Positions 24,201-27,987 of a stretch of DNA of 64,000 nt are shown here, piece by piece. The translations under genes and the position numbers were made by a program. Source of the DNA: a virus; IMG/VR virus record IMGVR_UViG_3300030329_001103, positions 1 to 64,000 of that record. One strand, 5' to 3'. Under the pieces are notes generated by a model, which made no database searches, was not told the DNA's origin, and saw only the letters and a list, made by a program, of their open reading frames with translations. Within the stretch, counting starts at the first letter, position 1; every line of letters begins with the position of its first letter.

Positions 24201-26318
24201 GTTAAGATAGCTGAAAACAATCCAGTAATCCGAGAACACTTAGTACTCGATCCTGTTCAATTGACTGAAGGTATGAGAAGAGGTGTCGGTAATAAGATCT
24301 TTGAACAACAATTAGTTCAAGATATGTTCGGAGTAAAGGGAGACTTCCCGCTTATCCTCGACTTATTTGAGAAGGTATTTGAAGATGGTGTACAACTCCT
24401 GAATGCTGACGGTACGGTCATTGATAGAGCTGGCTCAGATACAATAGCTAAAAGTATTGAAGAGCTAAGAGGCAAACACGACTTTGTTCAAGGGCTGCAA
24501 GAAACTCCAACTACTAGTAGTAGAGTTGAAGAGTTTATATATAATATTGCTCCCTCATTAACTAAGATAGCTTTTGCTGTAAACATGCCTATTGCTTCTT
24601 ATACCTTCGAAGGTTTAATGTCATCCTTTATTGAATTAGTAGGTAAAAGAAACTTTACAGGACTTATAAGAGGAATCTTATCTCCTGCTTGGTGGGCAAC
24701 CCAAAGTAAAGCACAGAAAGCTTCTAAGCTTAGGGATATTATTCGATATACTCAAGCGTTTAATAGAGCGTGGATTCCTGAATGGGATCGACCAGCGACT
24801 CAACCCAATCCTGGAGCACTCGAAGGATTTATCCAAGGATGGGGAGAACAGATGATGCGACCGGCTCAGTGGATGCACGAAGCAATTGCTGCCACTAGAA
24901 GTGAAGACTATAGAAATCATCTTAGAGGTTTACTAGAAAATGGTAATAATTCTAAGCTAGCTCGACTAGTAACTGCTATTGAGAATGCACAAAGATCAGG
25001 CGCAGTAATTGATTACCGAACTCAACAAATGGTTGAAGGAGCAACAGCTGAATTAGAAACTCCAGATACTTTAGACGAGCTAATGAAAAGCAGAGAAGTC
25101 AATATACCAGAAGGTATGAGAGGTATAGTTAGATCTCTGTTTAACAGCGGAATGCTTGTAAGAGAGAACTTTACTCTATTGCAAAAAATGATTGAAGATT
25201 CGAGAAAACATTTCCGTAGTCAAAATATTGATACCTTCTCGCCAGCAGAAATGCTAAGCCATGCTTCTGCTCTATATGACCTACGTAATTCTACTGGTTC
25301 TAGTAAGGGTGACTCACAGCTTGATAAATTTAAGAATCGTTTGTTAATTATCCAAGCTCTTTCCAGTGCGGAACAAGATTACATCCAAGAAGTTATGGTA
25401 TCCCCTAACGCCTTTGATGTGACTACAAGACGAGGCATAGGTCTTGGTGGCTTCTTATACGAGATCTTTAGACGATTCCCTGTGCTATTCATATGTCAGC
25501 ATATCTTAAGAAAAGCTAAACACAACTCGCTTGCTAGATTAGGTCTGATGGTCGTTGGTATGCTCATATTAGATACTATATATATGATAGCACTTAGAGC
25601 AGCTATGGGTATGCCTCTTGAAGATCTATTAGAAGAATTTGAAAAAAATCCTGCATCATTCCTAGGTAAACTAGCAGCTCGCTGGCCAATCTGGGGACGC
25701 TATGGACAGATAATAGCTGAAGTCATAAGCCAAATATCAGGCAATATCTCATCTTCACCGGGATCAATGATTCCTGCAGGTGCTTTAGCTACTACATTAA
25801 ACCAAGCATTGAAAGCACTTAAGAGTGGTATCATCGCTCCCGCTAGTGGAGAAGATGTAAACTGGCAGGATATAGTGAACTCTACACGATTGATACCGTT
25901 GGTTGGTGATACCTTCCTAAGACTAATCTTCTATCAGACACTAGGACAAGGTATAGAGCGTAAGAAGATGGGAGGGGGCACAAGGTCATCTCGAGAGGCA
26001 GAACCTAATACAGAGCACGTAGGGGCTACTGTAGGCTCTCTCATGTATAACTGGGAAGCTATTACAGAAGCACTGCTTGAGGAAGTAGCTGTAGAAGAAC
26101 CATTAGGGTTGCCTTATTACCCTGGAAACCCTTCGATGAACATGTTCCAACCTGATCCAACTCCGGTTAAACAGCCGTTAGATTCCCAGCCTCCGTTACC
26201 ACCTCAGACTGACATGCCGATATCGCAACCAGAACCGGTAGCTCCTATAATGGACAGGCTTGAGGAAGCAGCGGGTGCAGCAGGAGGTACTGAACTAGCA
26301 GATCGACTAGGGGGTTGA
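9234..26318 (+). CDS. Giant 5,694-aa polyvalent internal virion protein with two nuclease domains and a metallopeptidase motif
   Basis: One uninterrupted 17.1-kb frame, over four times the length of T7 gp16 (1,318 aa) whose place it occupies. Visible parts: a hydrophobic segment (about 278-310); a RecB/Cas4-like PD-(D/E)XK nuclease (about 1085-1245) with D1161 in GTTD, D1175/K1177 in FDIK and Q1203/Y1207 in QLSLY; a coiled coil (about 1285-1400); an aspartate-rich DVDFDG at 3484-3489; a DEDDy 3'-5' exonuclease (about 3783-3990) with D3789/E3791, D3852 and Y3979/D3983; an HELGH zinc-peptidase motif at 4228-4232 with candidate third ligand E4290 or E4291; a transmembrane region (about 5430-5460); and a Pro-rich tail. 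It would be packaged in the head and injected. Combined nuclease and peptidase modules fit the polyvalent-protein concept. The ATG has AAGGAG upstream. Confidence 0.9.
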   Translation: MSREWAIKPIPLSFGQKAFNEYTGEQIQKRENVLSNFPLYAKDRKDIQYGTPFKPEDSQQWAWGMMNVHTAVWENMANSYPSGYIADNIASHKQRASVMQPITGYQNRKGYEMFDDSMMAFKPEAQKLIDGYAEGTAWNMLRLGNDYGRNPIAFNTGTDRREALGGTLTNETPEDLFLDEPPPGWNIKEALEQLSEINPVAWDTYKLVMGSEEKIHEIAEGSKTPGEVLYKLNNYVQSAAIMNSLDKNFEQMSWGEEMWALYGRGLIVNGIINDPDMPASLTVSLGLAPFTWGGSLLLGLGAKLLKASVSSIKWGKRLSRLAKIAGGTGAVVSHLAKVRHVLPETVGPTVMKKMFKNYDKWKGADEFWSWRQFSVNRLGDATEGSITGGFAEYSTQRYDKHYGLRDDIDMKGVLKESLVEAALSPIINPAVGGVHRAILGGPLYVANKTMIEYIPETFSKGLTENFKSLMQNFDPDQTAKMWTTTKKFVQLGEDISELTMDDVDPAALQDSSHMLNLVLEGVMNHTNVDRVEVMNTLSTVVGKIKAGVNTGDVAKDSLLGAMIESNKENFGGEGKLSLDQMAFLLADELSRKKGKNGQPNPYGINNTKFLLELEEKLAHFKNLSAFAKENGLSIEEAKKKIEDEGLFIEVYPGLKEEIVEQIGVDEYERLKETDEGKLKLSGIALDIFKEKEKQFQETVKAKRERVAEAQVEAEDAVAENENIYLDDEDIPEDVSLKELEQLKEWVENPGDATVTQIDVNINTYLEQGLINEVQANMLKKMTLEVSQGKREIQTLTAFENQIYEALPADAYVVTLIEWPSKNWLNAAYKLSKAGVPFHNRLAELRGEAQATTSERKTHEIISVDEHDNGADIKFRNDAGDILNLSIEVFDHAVMIDGVPEYGKMIEGHFSAEDQTKIDTMSGDPFTVLNTVGEQLLLYAKKFDVDFVRIMSQQGETETRKPGGPSARARIYQRMLNRIVGEVKPISSDEATGTFVYRYSDILEAQKRTAGEGESKDKEEVPEIIIPASRQEAIAKIEDYIKDFRENFSLSEDGSEYIDNAGNIFERVSSVIEEQIGEIDPEAAALKMGTLIDDVARDYITNPDEATKPEGWSDEAWEQFKDVWDPIIQQWKDEGRWYTAEETTFGSLDAGGSGRSIAGTTDILTITEDGKVEIFDIKTSKYDTSEWDTEFGDRLSKSERYSKQLSLYATLVEEALGLEVAEITAIPLELNYNETDLIPISITKNNNVGLRLLNNIRITNGGLVSRGTDARKSPLSTPAPEETEEDAPTDFQKWQDRLDTSITKTQKTIHDLTEENKSEDIPEEKKEKNIDIIKKLKESLKRLDSARRKYKKEIAEWEALDEITPRIKDLHKKMLTFEKELKDAERILYNNPEYIYIVELHKALGSGQTHIQGLIRHTWDKEAADNLTRNQWIKQRREALIAEQETEETKKTDDEIETQIKEEAKEFEREVTLDAIIEEGFRPSLALMLDNIPEESLINVDDEGNPVSNKNIITQLQSLLAIEKDPDPSEFSNMTKLKEAILSLPDVEVTKTELNKMNRGELNELYIKLKKKADRSGKVISRTVLLQAHQEADAKLTQMGLDIQGTEAFINLLEAKDKLEQASTEYNITKSALQDEATKTRGMALRSIGDWQELLAVQAVLKRYIDSSIALVENGEVQTARDIRDIAPAGSRLRKEINKIILEMENDEGPTNNDLDAAREKAKTLEDVSWEDAINGILHKLPWSFITDRAVSILDSDLETGAETKRKNWILNGLEQERTRISNLSPEQMWRTQVPRNLQYLAKTKLHQMSEQDWLTVEAADITGRDIELYDKKIFGAEAAAKELEALEIISNHLNDRRSGLNPDQPIRSAEIRKWAENTAYGEWAVSPSVLFKQAISKEHEIDLNKITDDELANLEVEITFDADLLVDVIRNLLEESLVYNSYFGRKIPSRLRKATVGETLKSLSLKRNKDGYFPAKEARRHIKDMYDAVLPILRERADEFGFVYEVNENTLWPSESSGPLEGLSPADRGKAEAKYENVARNAMIKRILKYLSKTGTRTLVDNIMEEVGYIKEKDVTNQQLAMILADKILLAIPSITEDNWTISSFGDGTVDWQPAKDAGEGLVDYFSMKSLVTKRHKVSIIQYDDGRFGIEVNGILDTDEHESTAILALTKGQGNMLALIPLYERLSIAENSRTRFRIEKITNIINAPEEVQAQYRKEWEEKIRNTKVEAALPEGAGVMIRIPDKRNPIYSGAIPTEDKLAAHFFPNLLLQTTEEEFLTREEILDAGMYYMLDLPNLSRAYIQDSVTYSAKAKKNRRLSAEVPTHVQITEEVITKDGIERKKVTGISMGSDFILPPHEILVNAIWENIGGSYQNVFDLAMESYEITRNHLIEKHGEEAFTKGKMWNRDVMHDDRKSSVWWEFMMMAGALNPKVQKTIDTIRQQLANKTYGGENFKQNLDDLYIESGIYVVGSIFDAPQHKDRSLSIPSFMSIFNNLQNIKDRTDWDRIYEAADTDQQKQMDVIRDFFKIPALRTMYTGGMKAFLSTFEGEKEEGTKWLQSASEVFGINIKDLRAELENLSKILYENSYIETGILMENALGMDEEIRSEVLKFMETKQDESELIKKSKDILQAVSRDPENINNIIGLNGILEVMEASVAHWVELAYPEGATPANMKKAKKRLVNDPLEKSKRYLTKLKAKGIAIPSGMKDEHWQFLHELWLPKEFKSWQHMDLFKMWNIMLSGAWQINAKNISQVAKTYGIMDYKLEHLMGLPEQNIYLRQRPQDTAQRAFDEYGILPNNKGIRFDRAEVDADKLAIYVEERKQSMNQAEFKKDPEYYFNQFILEYMEQDKDHRAALGAFDLVDSPMHKIYRDAKKEGATDKQAWDKVRAELDKMLWYEEMLTWSEKYPLPFEDYTIEDSNAEFYSHFMNSWNQSWEERAGTLPAELQQEKQARKEMNDKPWRKEFIEGRVKMGRSLVVDPKRPHINPYAVVEYDDAVASKYDHPLTVDSENSKGPISFIPKMNNYSFANRGMMGLELALRTRKLNERMDPIEQVLANTNETLSTKEGAEEVIKPYLEGRKPSIAAPESALGRISPWNLNTIPEPLPPIPQYIVEEALELDDTRLGQEVGRFYQRITEYARSIGMEDELDNPEAWPFLNYMLRTQNVIKRNLQFTKRGASKTLGETLAIRSRFKEDFLEISQLSRDLREETRDVMDLETPGKPLGIHKPPVDMTLGEFLGSKPTSMTDPTPLIDHTLLWDQLDFTVPEESVVDQATLIDEQGNEHPIESKTSQFLTNINFNKDFIKYAVSSLLTEAYGVEEIRKFKDGKYASLVEPGSENLDNYFDIIDQFSLEDLRELLYNIKNGAKESPVYLHMDLRLIRELGEASPEKRKEMADHLFVGIENAELATTNEKTGIRHKFKHREGGIYSGMHAWLAVPSRVKGDTARLRITPEGLIRMVMTLTNSDLLWRAQMSAISGRSLGVDVDFDGAPISTVATSRLVRENEGANNVRRIRKRSIQETTALDIIMGKTETGKPQLRTVTSGRSTIRSAAVRHVNYGDYHHPRHKGRLQNFVIDEVYYGIANGLVTQINTLGNGDLNTAVDKVQEYIHKARMGEAHEKNVIDILALTVLANSDGNNFHQIDVDTLTAFLYNEEIGNPDSTKVITAARNEAYELYRNLQSLISKDEHVWSGNDYDALAADFVYKLAAKEYQYPDNPKLNMTAEEMVDQMYEDFFKRVDQEAPLRIDATEVIVDVMQNLGMSQEDALKMPEVVNYQEWLADTNKTYQLDIETDHTNENIISIGIKEGSKETRYVGNSSEFLSQKQALAILKAIEKNQQDGYKVSAYNGVSFDWRILGKVAGDHNLAARIALRSIDPFENLRSFKSRNKGVGYHAWHGLEAVAERLAKKPWEKSMDGLEAYLYWLRGQGIEINKESVMKYNIDLDKIKNLKEHKGKGNSAVFKYYNDIEPSDATTKLKKYTKEDVDILNEVYHALNKKTNQQDRTSHIGEYSVTIDQMYPTWFLDARRDLEYKGLGEEKLFFAEWDSTIKEQILELSGNMRKSNFSNVIANGDIRKNKDLALAALHKAIGREEEAEINSVSEWIDSKVKHEFKDIATASAANDHLYKYEEIHRGQLRDIFDHINELVTTHEALTEHDAMLMRDLVLRIYHVNPFNILDLHIVNQINEEKGVPVSGAMKTEEGKFEIRIGKGFVDIQEIGGGRAPLIFAHELGHVGRLKWIESNRKEWRQYRDIMHSDGGKEFIKAMVQAFNEGRWDAKAEKEYERYTTDVEEFMAAMYGYYMLEGQLPAYTEYLDSTKGKKALPPGYHDAEDKSWSILRRIFDFVLNRLQRVANVFRVFRHQHPEAAEVSEKLIQRMLGWSADNTALIQYASDVPTGELMFMEPRFPQVEEKAPVYDDAFIIEAWQRMKTLEAKAATTTGLTKEENHEYGEIVRLINSDEMSTPDELNTTRWERVTVMSDIMDRDMLDPESKSMFGTDAAMSLPDLFYVLHTVNEETLTPATALERRVLASHILRTTKKEFGYQVNNSAGEAMRAAGKFLSKMGQKLGIADSEEAISQLMTDVLVGNTGANYTFNSLFTIPIMLTSLLESKVAGMSGNYTNIFGQRDISGSLRQLETWSSAIGAITNEIIIEVGGTIDKIAGKIVSEGNKNIMADISFKILQAVQGEMDTKDYLKTWELDIPELADTEVPAKALEIARLLHNQLTFFQAEGTALGMFSKFMHAIPMQLQNSIWTEGEVGKGYTTLRTEMRNEVQKRIEDPINSSLVEPTLVYAANFLPDLDQEGMADWFESIAINNPSQLLMGDLVATRALQYLKQIGTKDWVTRDQVTALTARIRAGEHKVVAAVRVATKSIMDGFGEKRIDWEFLKRQQDRSADYAGAYKGLKDRYSAILDSENYSTETALSVKRKLAQLSSHSLGLGLEKYYFKSRKGSSVLPMNSDTPIDLITSTMLSRAAAGMYFVNDLWVVPNPVKIAENNPVIREHLVLDPVQLTEGMRRGVGNKIFEQQLVQDMFGVKGDFPLILDLFEKVFEDGVQLLNADGTVIDRAGSDTIAKSIEELRGKHDFVQGLQETPTTSSRVEEFIYNIAPSLTKIAFAVNMPIASYTFEGLMSSFIELVGKRNFTGLIRGILSPAWWATQSKAQKASKLRDIIRYTQAFNRAWIPEWDRPATQPNPGALEGFIQGWGEQMMRPAQWMHEAIAATRSEDYRNHLRGLLENGNNSKLARLVTAIENAQRSGAVIDYRTQQMVEGATAELETPDTLDELMKSREVNIPEGMRGIVRSLFNSGMLVRENFTLLQKMIEDSRKHFRSQNIDTFSPAEMLSHASALYDLRNSTGSSKGDSQLDKFKNRLLIIQALSSAEQDYIQEVMVSPNAFDVTTRRGIGLGGFLYEIFRRFPVLFICQHILRKAKHNSLARLGLMVVGMLILDTIYMIALRAAMGMPLEDLLEEFEKNPASFLGKLAARWPIWGRYGQIIAEVISQISGNISSSPGSMIPAGALATTLNQALKALKSGIIAPASGEDVNWQDIVNSTRLIPLVGDTFLRLIFYQTLGQGIERKKMGGGTRSSREAEPNTEHVGATVGSLMYNWEAITEALLEEVAVEEPLGLPYYPGNPSMNMFQPDPTPVKQPLDSQPPLPPQTDMPISQPEPVAPIMDRLEEAAGAAGGTELADRLGG

Positions 26319-26442
26319 GAATTTACACGGGCATAGGGTAGTACGAACTGGATTCGTTTCCCCCCCGTACCCCCTTATGATGGTATTCTCCATCAAGCTA
26401 TGAGTTCCAGCTTAAAGGACTCAATTCAAAGGCATAAGCGCT
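26319..26442 (+). promoter_or_regulatory. Leader between the giant gene and the first early gene
   Basis: This 124-base gap holds a hairpin ACGAA/TTCGT (26343-26357) inside a GTACG/CGTAC pairing (26341-26345 with 26366-26370), a run of seven C followed by GTAC and five C, the leader hairpin listed separately, and a further stem TGAGTTC/GGACTCA (26401-26407 with 26417-26423). It marks the switch from virion genes to early genes, so the genome end and a host-type promoter may lie near here, although I see no good -35/-10 pair. Confidence 0.5.
26378..26395 (+). repeat. Leader hairpin, copy 1 (TGATGG stem)
   Basis: A 6-bp perfect stem TGATGG/CCATCA with loop TATTCT. The same stem with loop TATCCT recurs at 26663-26680 and 27038-27055. 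Each copy lies upstream of one of the first three early genes, here 47 bases before the ATG at 26443. It is probably an RNA element controlling translation, stability or processing of early messages. Confidence 0.7.
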
Positions 26443-26616
26443 ATGAACTACGACACCAGTTTTGTCATTGCGTGTATGTCCATCTGTCTATCAATGTATT
26501 CATTATGGACATGTTGGAATACTTCGGCTGATAGCAGCAAATTAAACGAAGTATATAGGAAAGATTTACAAAGTCTCATGAAGAAACTAAATGAGATGAA
26601 TAAAGATCTTTCCTAA
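26443..26616 (+). CDS. Small membrane protein, 57 aa
   Basis: A short gene with one N-terminal hydrophobic helix (about 7-25, rich in Cys, Ser and Leu) followed by a charged cytoplasmic-type tail with helical character (KLNEVYRKDLQSLMKKLNEM). A terminator follows 8 bases after the stop, so it forms its own unit with the hairpin leader upstream. The upstream SD is weak (AAAGG at 26428-26432). As a first early gene it may act on the host membrane, but no family is recognised. Confidence 0.55.
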   Translation: MNYDTSFVIACMSICLSMYSLWTCWNTSADSSKLNEVYRKDLQSLMKKLNEMNKDLS

Positions 26617-26623
26617 CACACTC

Positions 26624-26657
26624 GATTTCTTAGGTCGAAAGGCCTAAGAGATTTTTT
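26624..26657 (+). terminator. Rho-independent terminator after the first early gene
   Basis: GATTTCTTAGGTC, a GAAA loop and GGCCTAAGAGATT form a 13-bp stem with three G-T pairs, running into TTTTTT. It is a diverged copy of the terminator at 30726-30755: loop and core are the same and a C-G pair there is a T-A pair here. Confidence 0.8.
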
Positions 26658-26661
26658 AAGA

Positions 26662-26707
26662 ATGATGGTATCCTCCATCAACCCTGCGCTTGGGTAAAGC
26701 GTGTTAC
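26662..26707 (+). repeat. 46-bp direct repeat, copy A: structured leader of the 73-aa gene
   Basis: Bases 26662-26707 are identical to 27037-27082. The unit contains the TGATGG/CCATCA hairpin followed by ACCC-TGCGCTT-GGGT-AAAGCG. Here ACCC can pair with GGGT while CGCTT in the loop pairs with the downstream AAGCG, an H-type pseudoknot, or CGCTT/AAGCG can form a simple hairpin instead. It ends 13 bases before the ATG at 26721, the place expected for a translational control element. Confidence 0.8.
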
Positions 26708-26720
26708 AGAGAGCAAACCA

Positions 26721-26942
26721 ATGAGATATTGCTTAGTGCAATGCATCATGGGTCTGTCGATCGCTGCGTTTATGATCCTTGGACGGATATGCATGGATGC
26801 TGCAAGAGCTGTTGTCTCCGACGATGCAATCATGGTACTTTGGATAGTACTTGGTTTCATGTGTTGGGGTATAGCAGTCGCTTGTGGAATCTATTGTATT
26901 ATGCTGGCCATAGATGAATGGAACGCACGAATGGGCAGATAA
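26721..26942 (+). CDS. Two-helix membrane protein, 73 aa
   Basis: Two hydrophobic helices (about 4-24 and 38-63) separated by a short charged loop (DAARAVVSDDA), with a polar C-terminus. The small size, two helices and early position suggest a protein that alters the host inner membrane, or a holin- or antiholin-like factor. The ATG at 26721 is chosen because the 46-bp structured leader ends just before it. The stop is followed by a cluster of three hairpins. No family is recognised. Confidence 0.6.
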   Translation: MRYCLVQCIMGLSIAAFMILGRICMDAARAVVSDDAIMVLWIVLGFMCWGIAVACGIYCIMLAIDEWNARMGR

Positions 26943-26956
26943 CCTCGATGTACAAC

Positions 26957-27035
26957 GGAGCTTCGGCTCCCCTCCCCTGTCTGCAGCACAGGGGACGAAT
27001 ACAGATACATTCCTTCGGGCGTGTGTCTGTATTCG
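26957..27035 (+). ncRNA. Triple-hairpin RNA module, copy 1
   Basis: Three hairpins in a row start 15 bases after a stop codon: GGAGC-TTCG-GCTCC (26957-26970); CCCCTGT-CTGCAGC-ACAGGGG (26974-26994); and a long stem CGAATACAGATACA with its partner, capped by a CTTCGG loop (26996-27035). Copy 2 at 27390-27467 has the same order and loops but different stem bases that still pair. The covarying stems show that the RNA fold is conserved. The role is unknown: 3'-end protection, processing by RNase III or RNA-RNA pairing are possible. Confidence 0.75.
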
Positions 27036-27036
27036 T

Positions 27037-27082
27037 ATGATGGTATCCTCCATCAACCCTGCGCTTGGGTAAAGCGTGTTAC
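27037..27082 (+). repeat. 46-bp direct repeat, copy B: structured leader of the 91-aa gene
   Basis: Identical to 26662-26707: the TGATGG/CCATCA hairpin followed by the ACCC/GGGT and CGCTT/AAGCG pairings. It ends 19 bases before the ATG at 27102. Exact conservation over 46 bp, while the genes that follow are unrelated, indicates selection on the element or a recent duplication. Confidence 0.8.
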
Positions 27083-27101
27083 TAGATGATAGGATTTTCT
27101 G

Positions 27102-27377
27102 ATGAAGAAGATTTTTATTGTTGATGTATGTGGTGAAGCTCCTGTGCCTTACACTGACATGATGGACGCTTTCAATGCGGCTATTAACGCCGTACTGAAA
27201 GAAGGTTATCATGCACATGTGTACCTTGACGGAAGACAAGTTCTTTATGTCAAGAACAGAGACAACCATGTTGAAGTATGCCAAACTATCTTCATCTGCA
27301 AGGATGATGTAAAGAATGGTCGCTACAACTGTCGCTACGACACTGGTGATAAGCGCCACGTACATCTGGTAGTATAA
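27102..27377 (+). CDS. Early protein of unknown function, 91 aa
   Basis: A soluble protein with alternating hydrophobic residues at the start (KKIFIVDVCGEAPV), then a helix (DAFNAAINAVLKEGYHAHVYLDGRQVLYV) and a further strand-rich part, suggesting a small alpha/beta fold. It lies between two copies of the triple-hairpin module and behind copy B of the leader, so it is a self-contained early unit. The SD before the ATG is weak (AGGA), which fits control by the structured leader. No family is recognised. Confidence 0.65.
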   Translation: MKKIFIVDVCGEAPVPYTDMMDAFNAAINAVLKEGYHAHVYLDGRQVLYVKNRDNHVEVCQTIFICKDDVKNGRYNCRYDTGDKRHVHLVV

Positions 27378-27389
27378 CTACCATCCAAT

Positions 27390-27467
27390 GGCGTTAGCGC
27401 CCCGCCCTCACCTGCAGCGTGAGGGCCTAATACAGATACATTCCTTCGGGCGTGTGTCTGTATTAGG
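27390..27467 (+). ncRNA. Triple-hairpin RNA module, copy 2
   Basis: Begins 13 bases after the stop of the 91-aa gene. GGCG-TTAG-CGCC (27390-27401), GCCCTCAC-CTGCAGC-GTGAGGGC (27404-27426) and the long CTTCGG-capped stem (27427-27466) match copy 1 hairpin by hairpin. The middle stem differs at most positions but stays fully paired, and its seven-base loop is unchanged. The base of the third stem also changes with compensation (G-C becomes T-A). Confidence 0.75.
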
Positions 27468-27484
27468 TTGCGCGAGAAAGAAAT

Positions 27485-27518
27485 ACAACTCTTCACAAGG
27501 AGGTGAAGCCAAAGTTGT
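27485..27518 (+). promoter_or_regulatory. Hairpin presenting a perfect Shine-Dalgarno sequence
   Basis: ACAACT/AGTTGT (27485-27490 with 27513-27518) encloses CTTCAC-AAGGAG-GTGAAG (27491-27508). The loop and first stem base spell AAGGAGG (27497-27503), a complete anti-16S match, yet no good-sized gene starts at a normal distance. The only candidates are GTG at 27505 (5 codons, too close) and GTG at 27517 (10 codons, spacing 13). It could be a leader-peptide site, a ribosome standby site or a decoy. Confidence 0.55.
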
Positions 27519-27551
27519 GAGAGTGTATTGCCTTCGGGCAGCCTACTAGGG

Positions 27552-27594
27552 CATACTCGCCGTGAGTATGTTCGCCGTTAATGCGAACTTTTTT
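27552..27594 (+). terminator. Tandem hairpins ending in a T run, upstream of the 75-aa gene
   Basis: CATACTC-GCCGT-GAGTATG (27552-27570) is followed directly by TTCGC-CGTTAAT-GCGAA (27571-27587), a C and six T. This has the form of an intrinsic terminator or attenuator placed 12 bases before the next start codon. It could limit read-through into the downstream gene. Confidence 0.6.
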
Positions 27595-27606
27595 GAAAGG
27601 TTTGTC

Positions 27607-27834
27607 ATGGGTTATTTACTGGGCCCTTTCCGCGAAGCTCAACCACAAAATCGCGGAGCATATTGTCGTACGCCAGGAGATCTTAAGCTTCTCAGCAAGT
27701 GGAAAAAAGATATGGAAGCAAGAAAATCTGGTGCTAAAGTCAAAGGACAATGTCCAAAGTGCAAGAAGTACTATTATAGTGATAAAGTTCTTTATTGTGC
27801 TGTTGGTCATGCTACAGAAGCTATTGTACGATAA
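27607..27834 (+). CDS. Small zinc-ribbon protein, 75 aa
   Basis: CPKCKKYYYSDKVLYCAVGH near the C-terminus supplies two Cys two residues apart and a later Cys and His, a likely zinc site; the first half is basic. The ATG at 27607 is chosen because a T-ending hairpin occupies the bases before it and GAAAGG lies at 27595-27600; a GTG at 27562 would place that hairpin inside the gene. Zinc-ribbon proteins of this size often bind nucleic acid or host polymerase, but this is inference. Confidence 0.6.
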   Translation: MGYLLGPFREAQPQNRGAYCRTPGDLKLLSKWKKDMEARKSGAKVKGQCPKCKKYYYSDKVLYCAVGHATEAIVR

Positions 27835-27856
27835 GTCACCGTTCCGGTGGAGTGTG

Positions 27857-27889
27857 TGCTATCCCTTAGCGGGGATGGCATAACTTTTT
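27857..27889 (+). terminator. Probable intrinsic terminator after the 75-aa gene
   Basis: TGCTATCCC (27857-27865) pairs with GGGATGGCA (27872-27880) through one G-T pair, a 9-bp stem followed by TAACTTTTTG. A smaller hairpin CACCG-TTC-CGGTG (27837-27849) precedes it. Confidence 0.6.
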
Positions 27890-27953
27890 GTTCAGCTCTA
27901 CCCTAGCCAACAGGGTTAAAGAGTGTAGTATCTATTTGTTGGTGAGTTTTTTA

Positions 27954-27987
27954 TGGAGGCATTCTCTTCGGAGAATGTACTATTATG
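27954..27987 (+). promoter_or_regulatory. Shine-Dalgarno plus UUCG hairpin before the 676-aa gene
   Basis: TGGAGG (27954-27959) is separated from the ATG at 27985 by 25 bases, but 16 of these form ATTCTC-TTCG-GAGAAT (27961-27976). Folding would bring the SD to an effective 9 bases from the start, the arrangement known from T4 gene 38. A second SD-like GGAGA (27970-27974) lies inside the hairpin and would be free only when it opens. Confidence 0.6.

Noticed and set aside
26733-27365. 210-aa open frame on the - strand across two early genes
   Set aside because: It runs through the 46-bp repeat, the hairpin module and two better supported + genes; no SD and no recognisable protein. All other credible genes are on the + strand.
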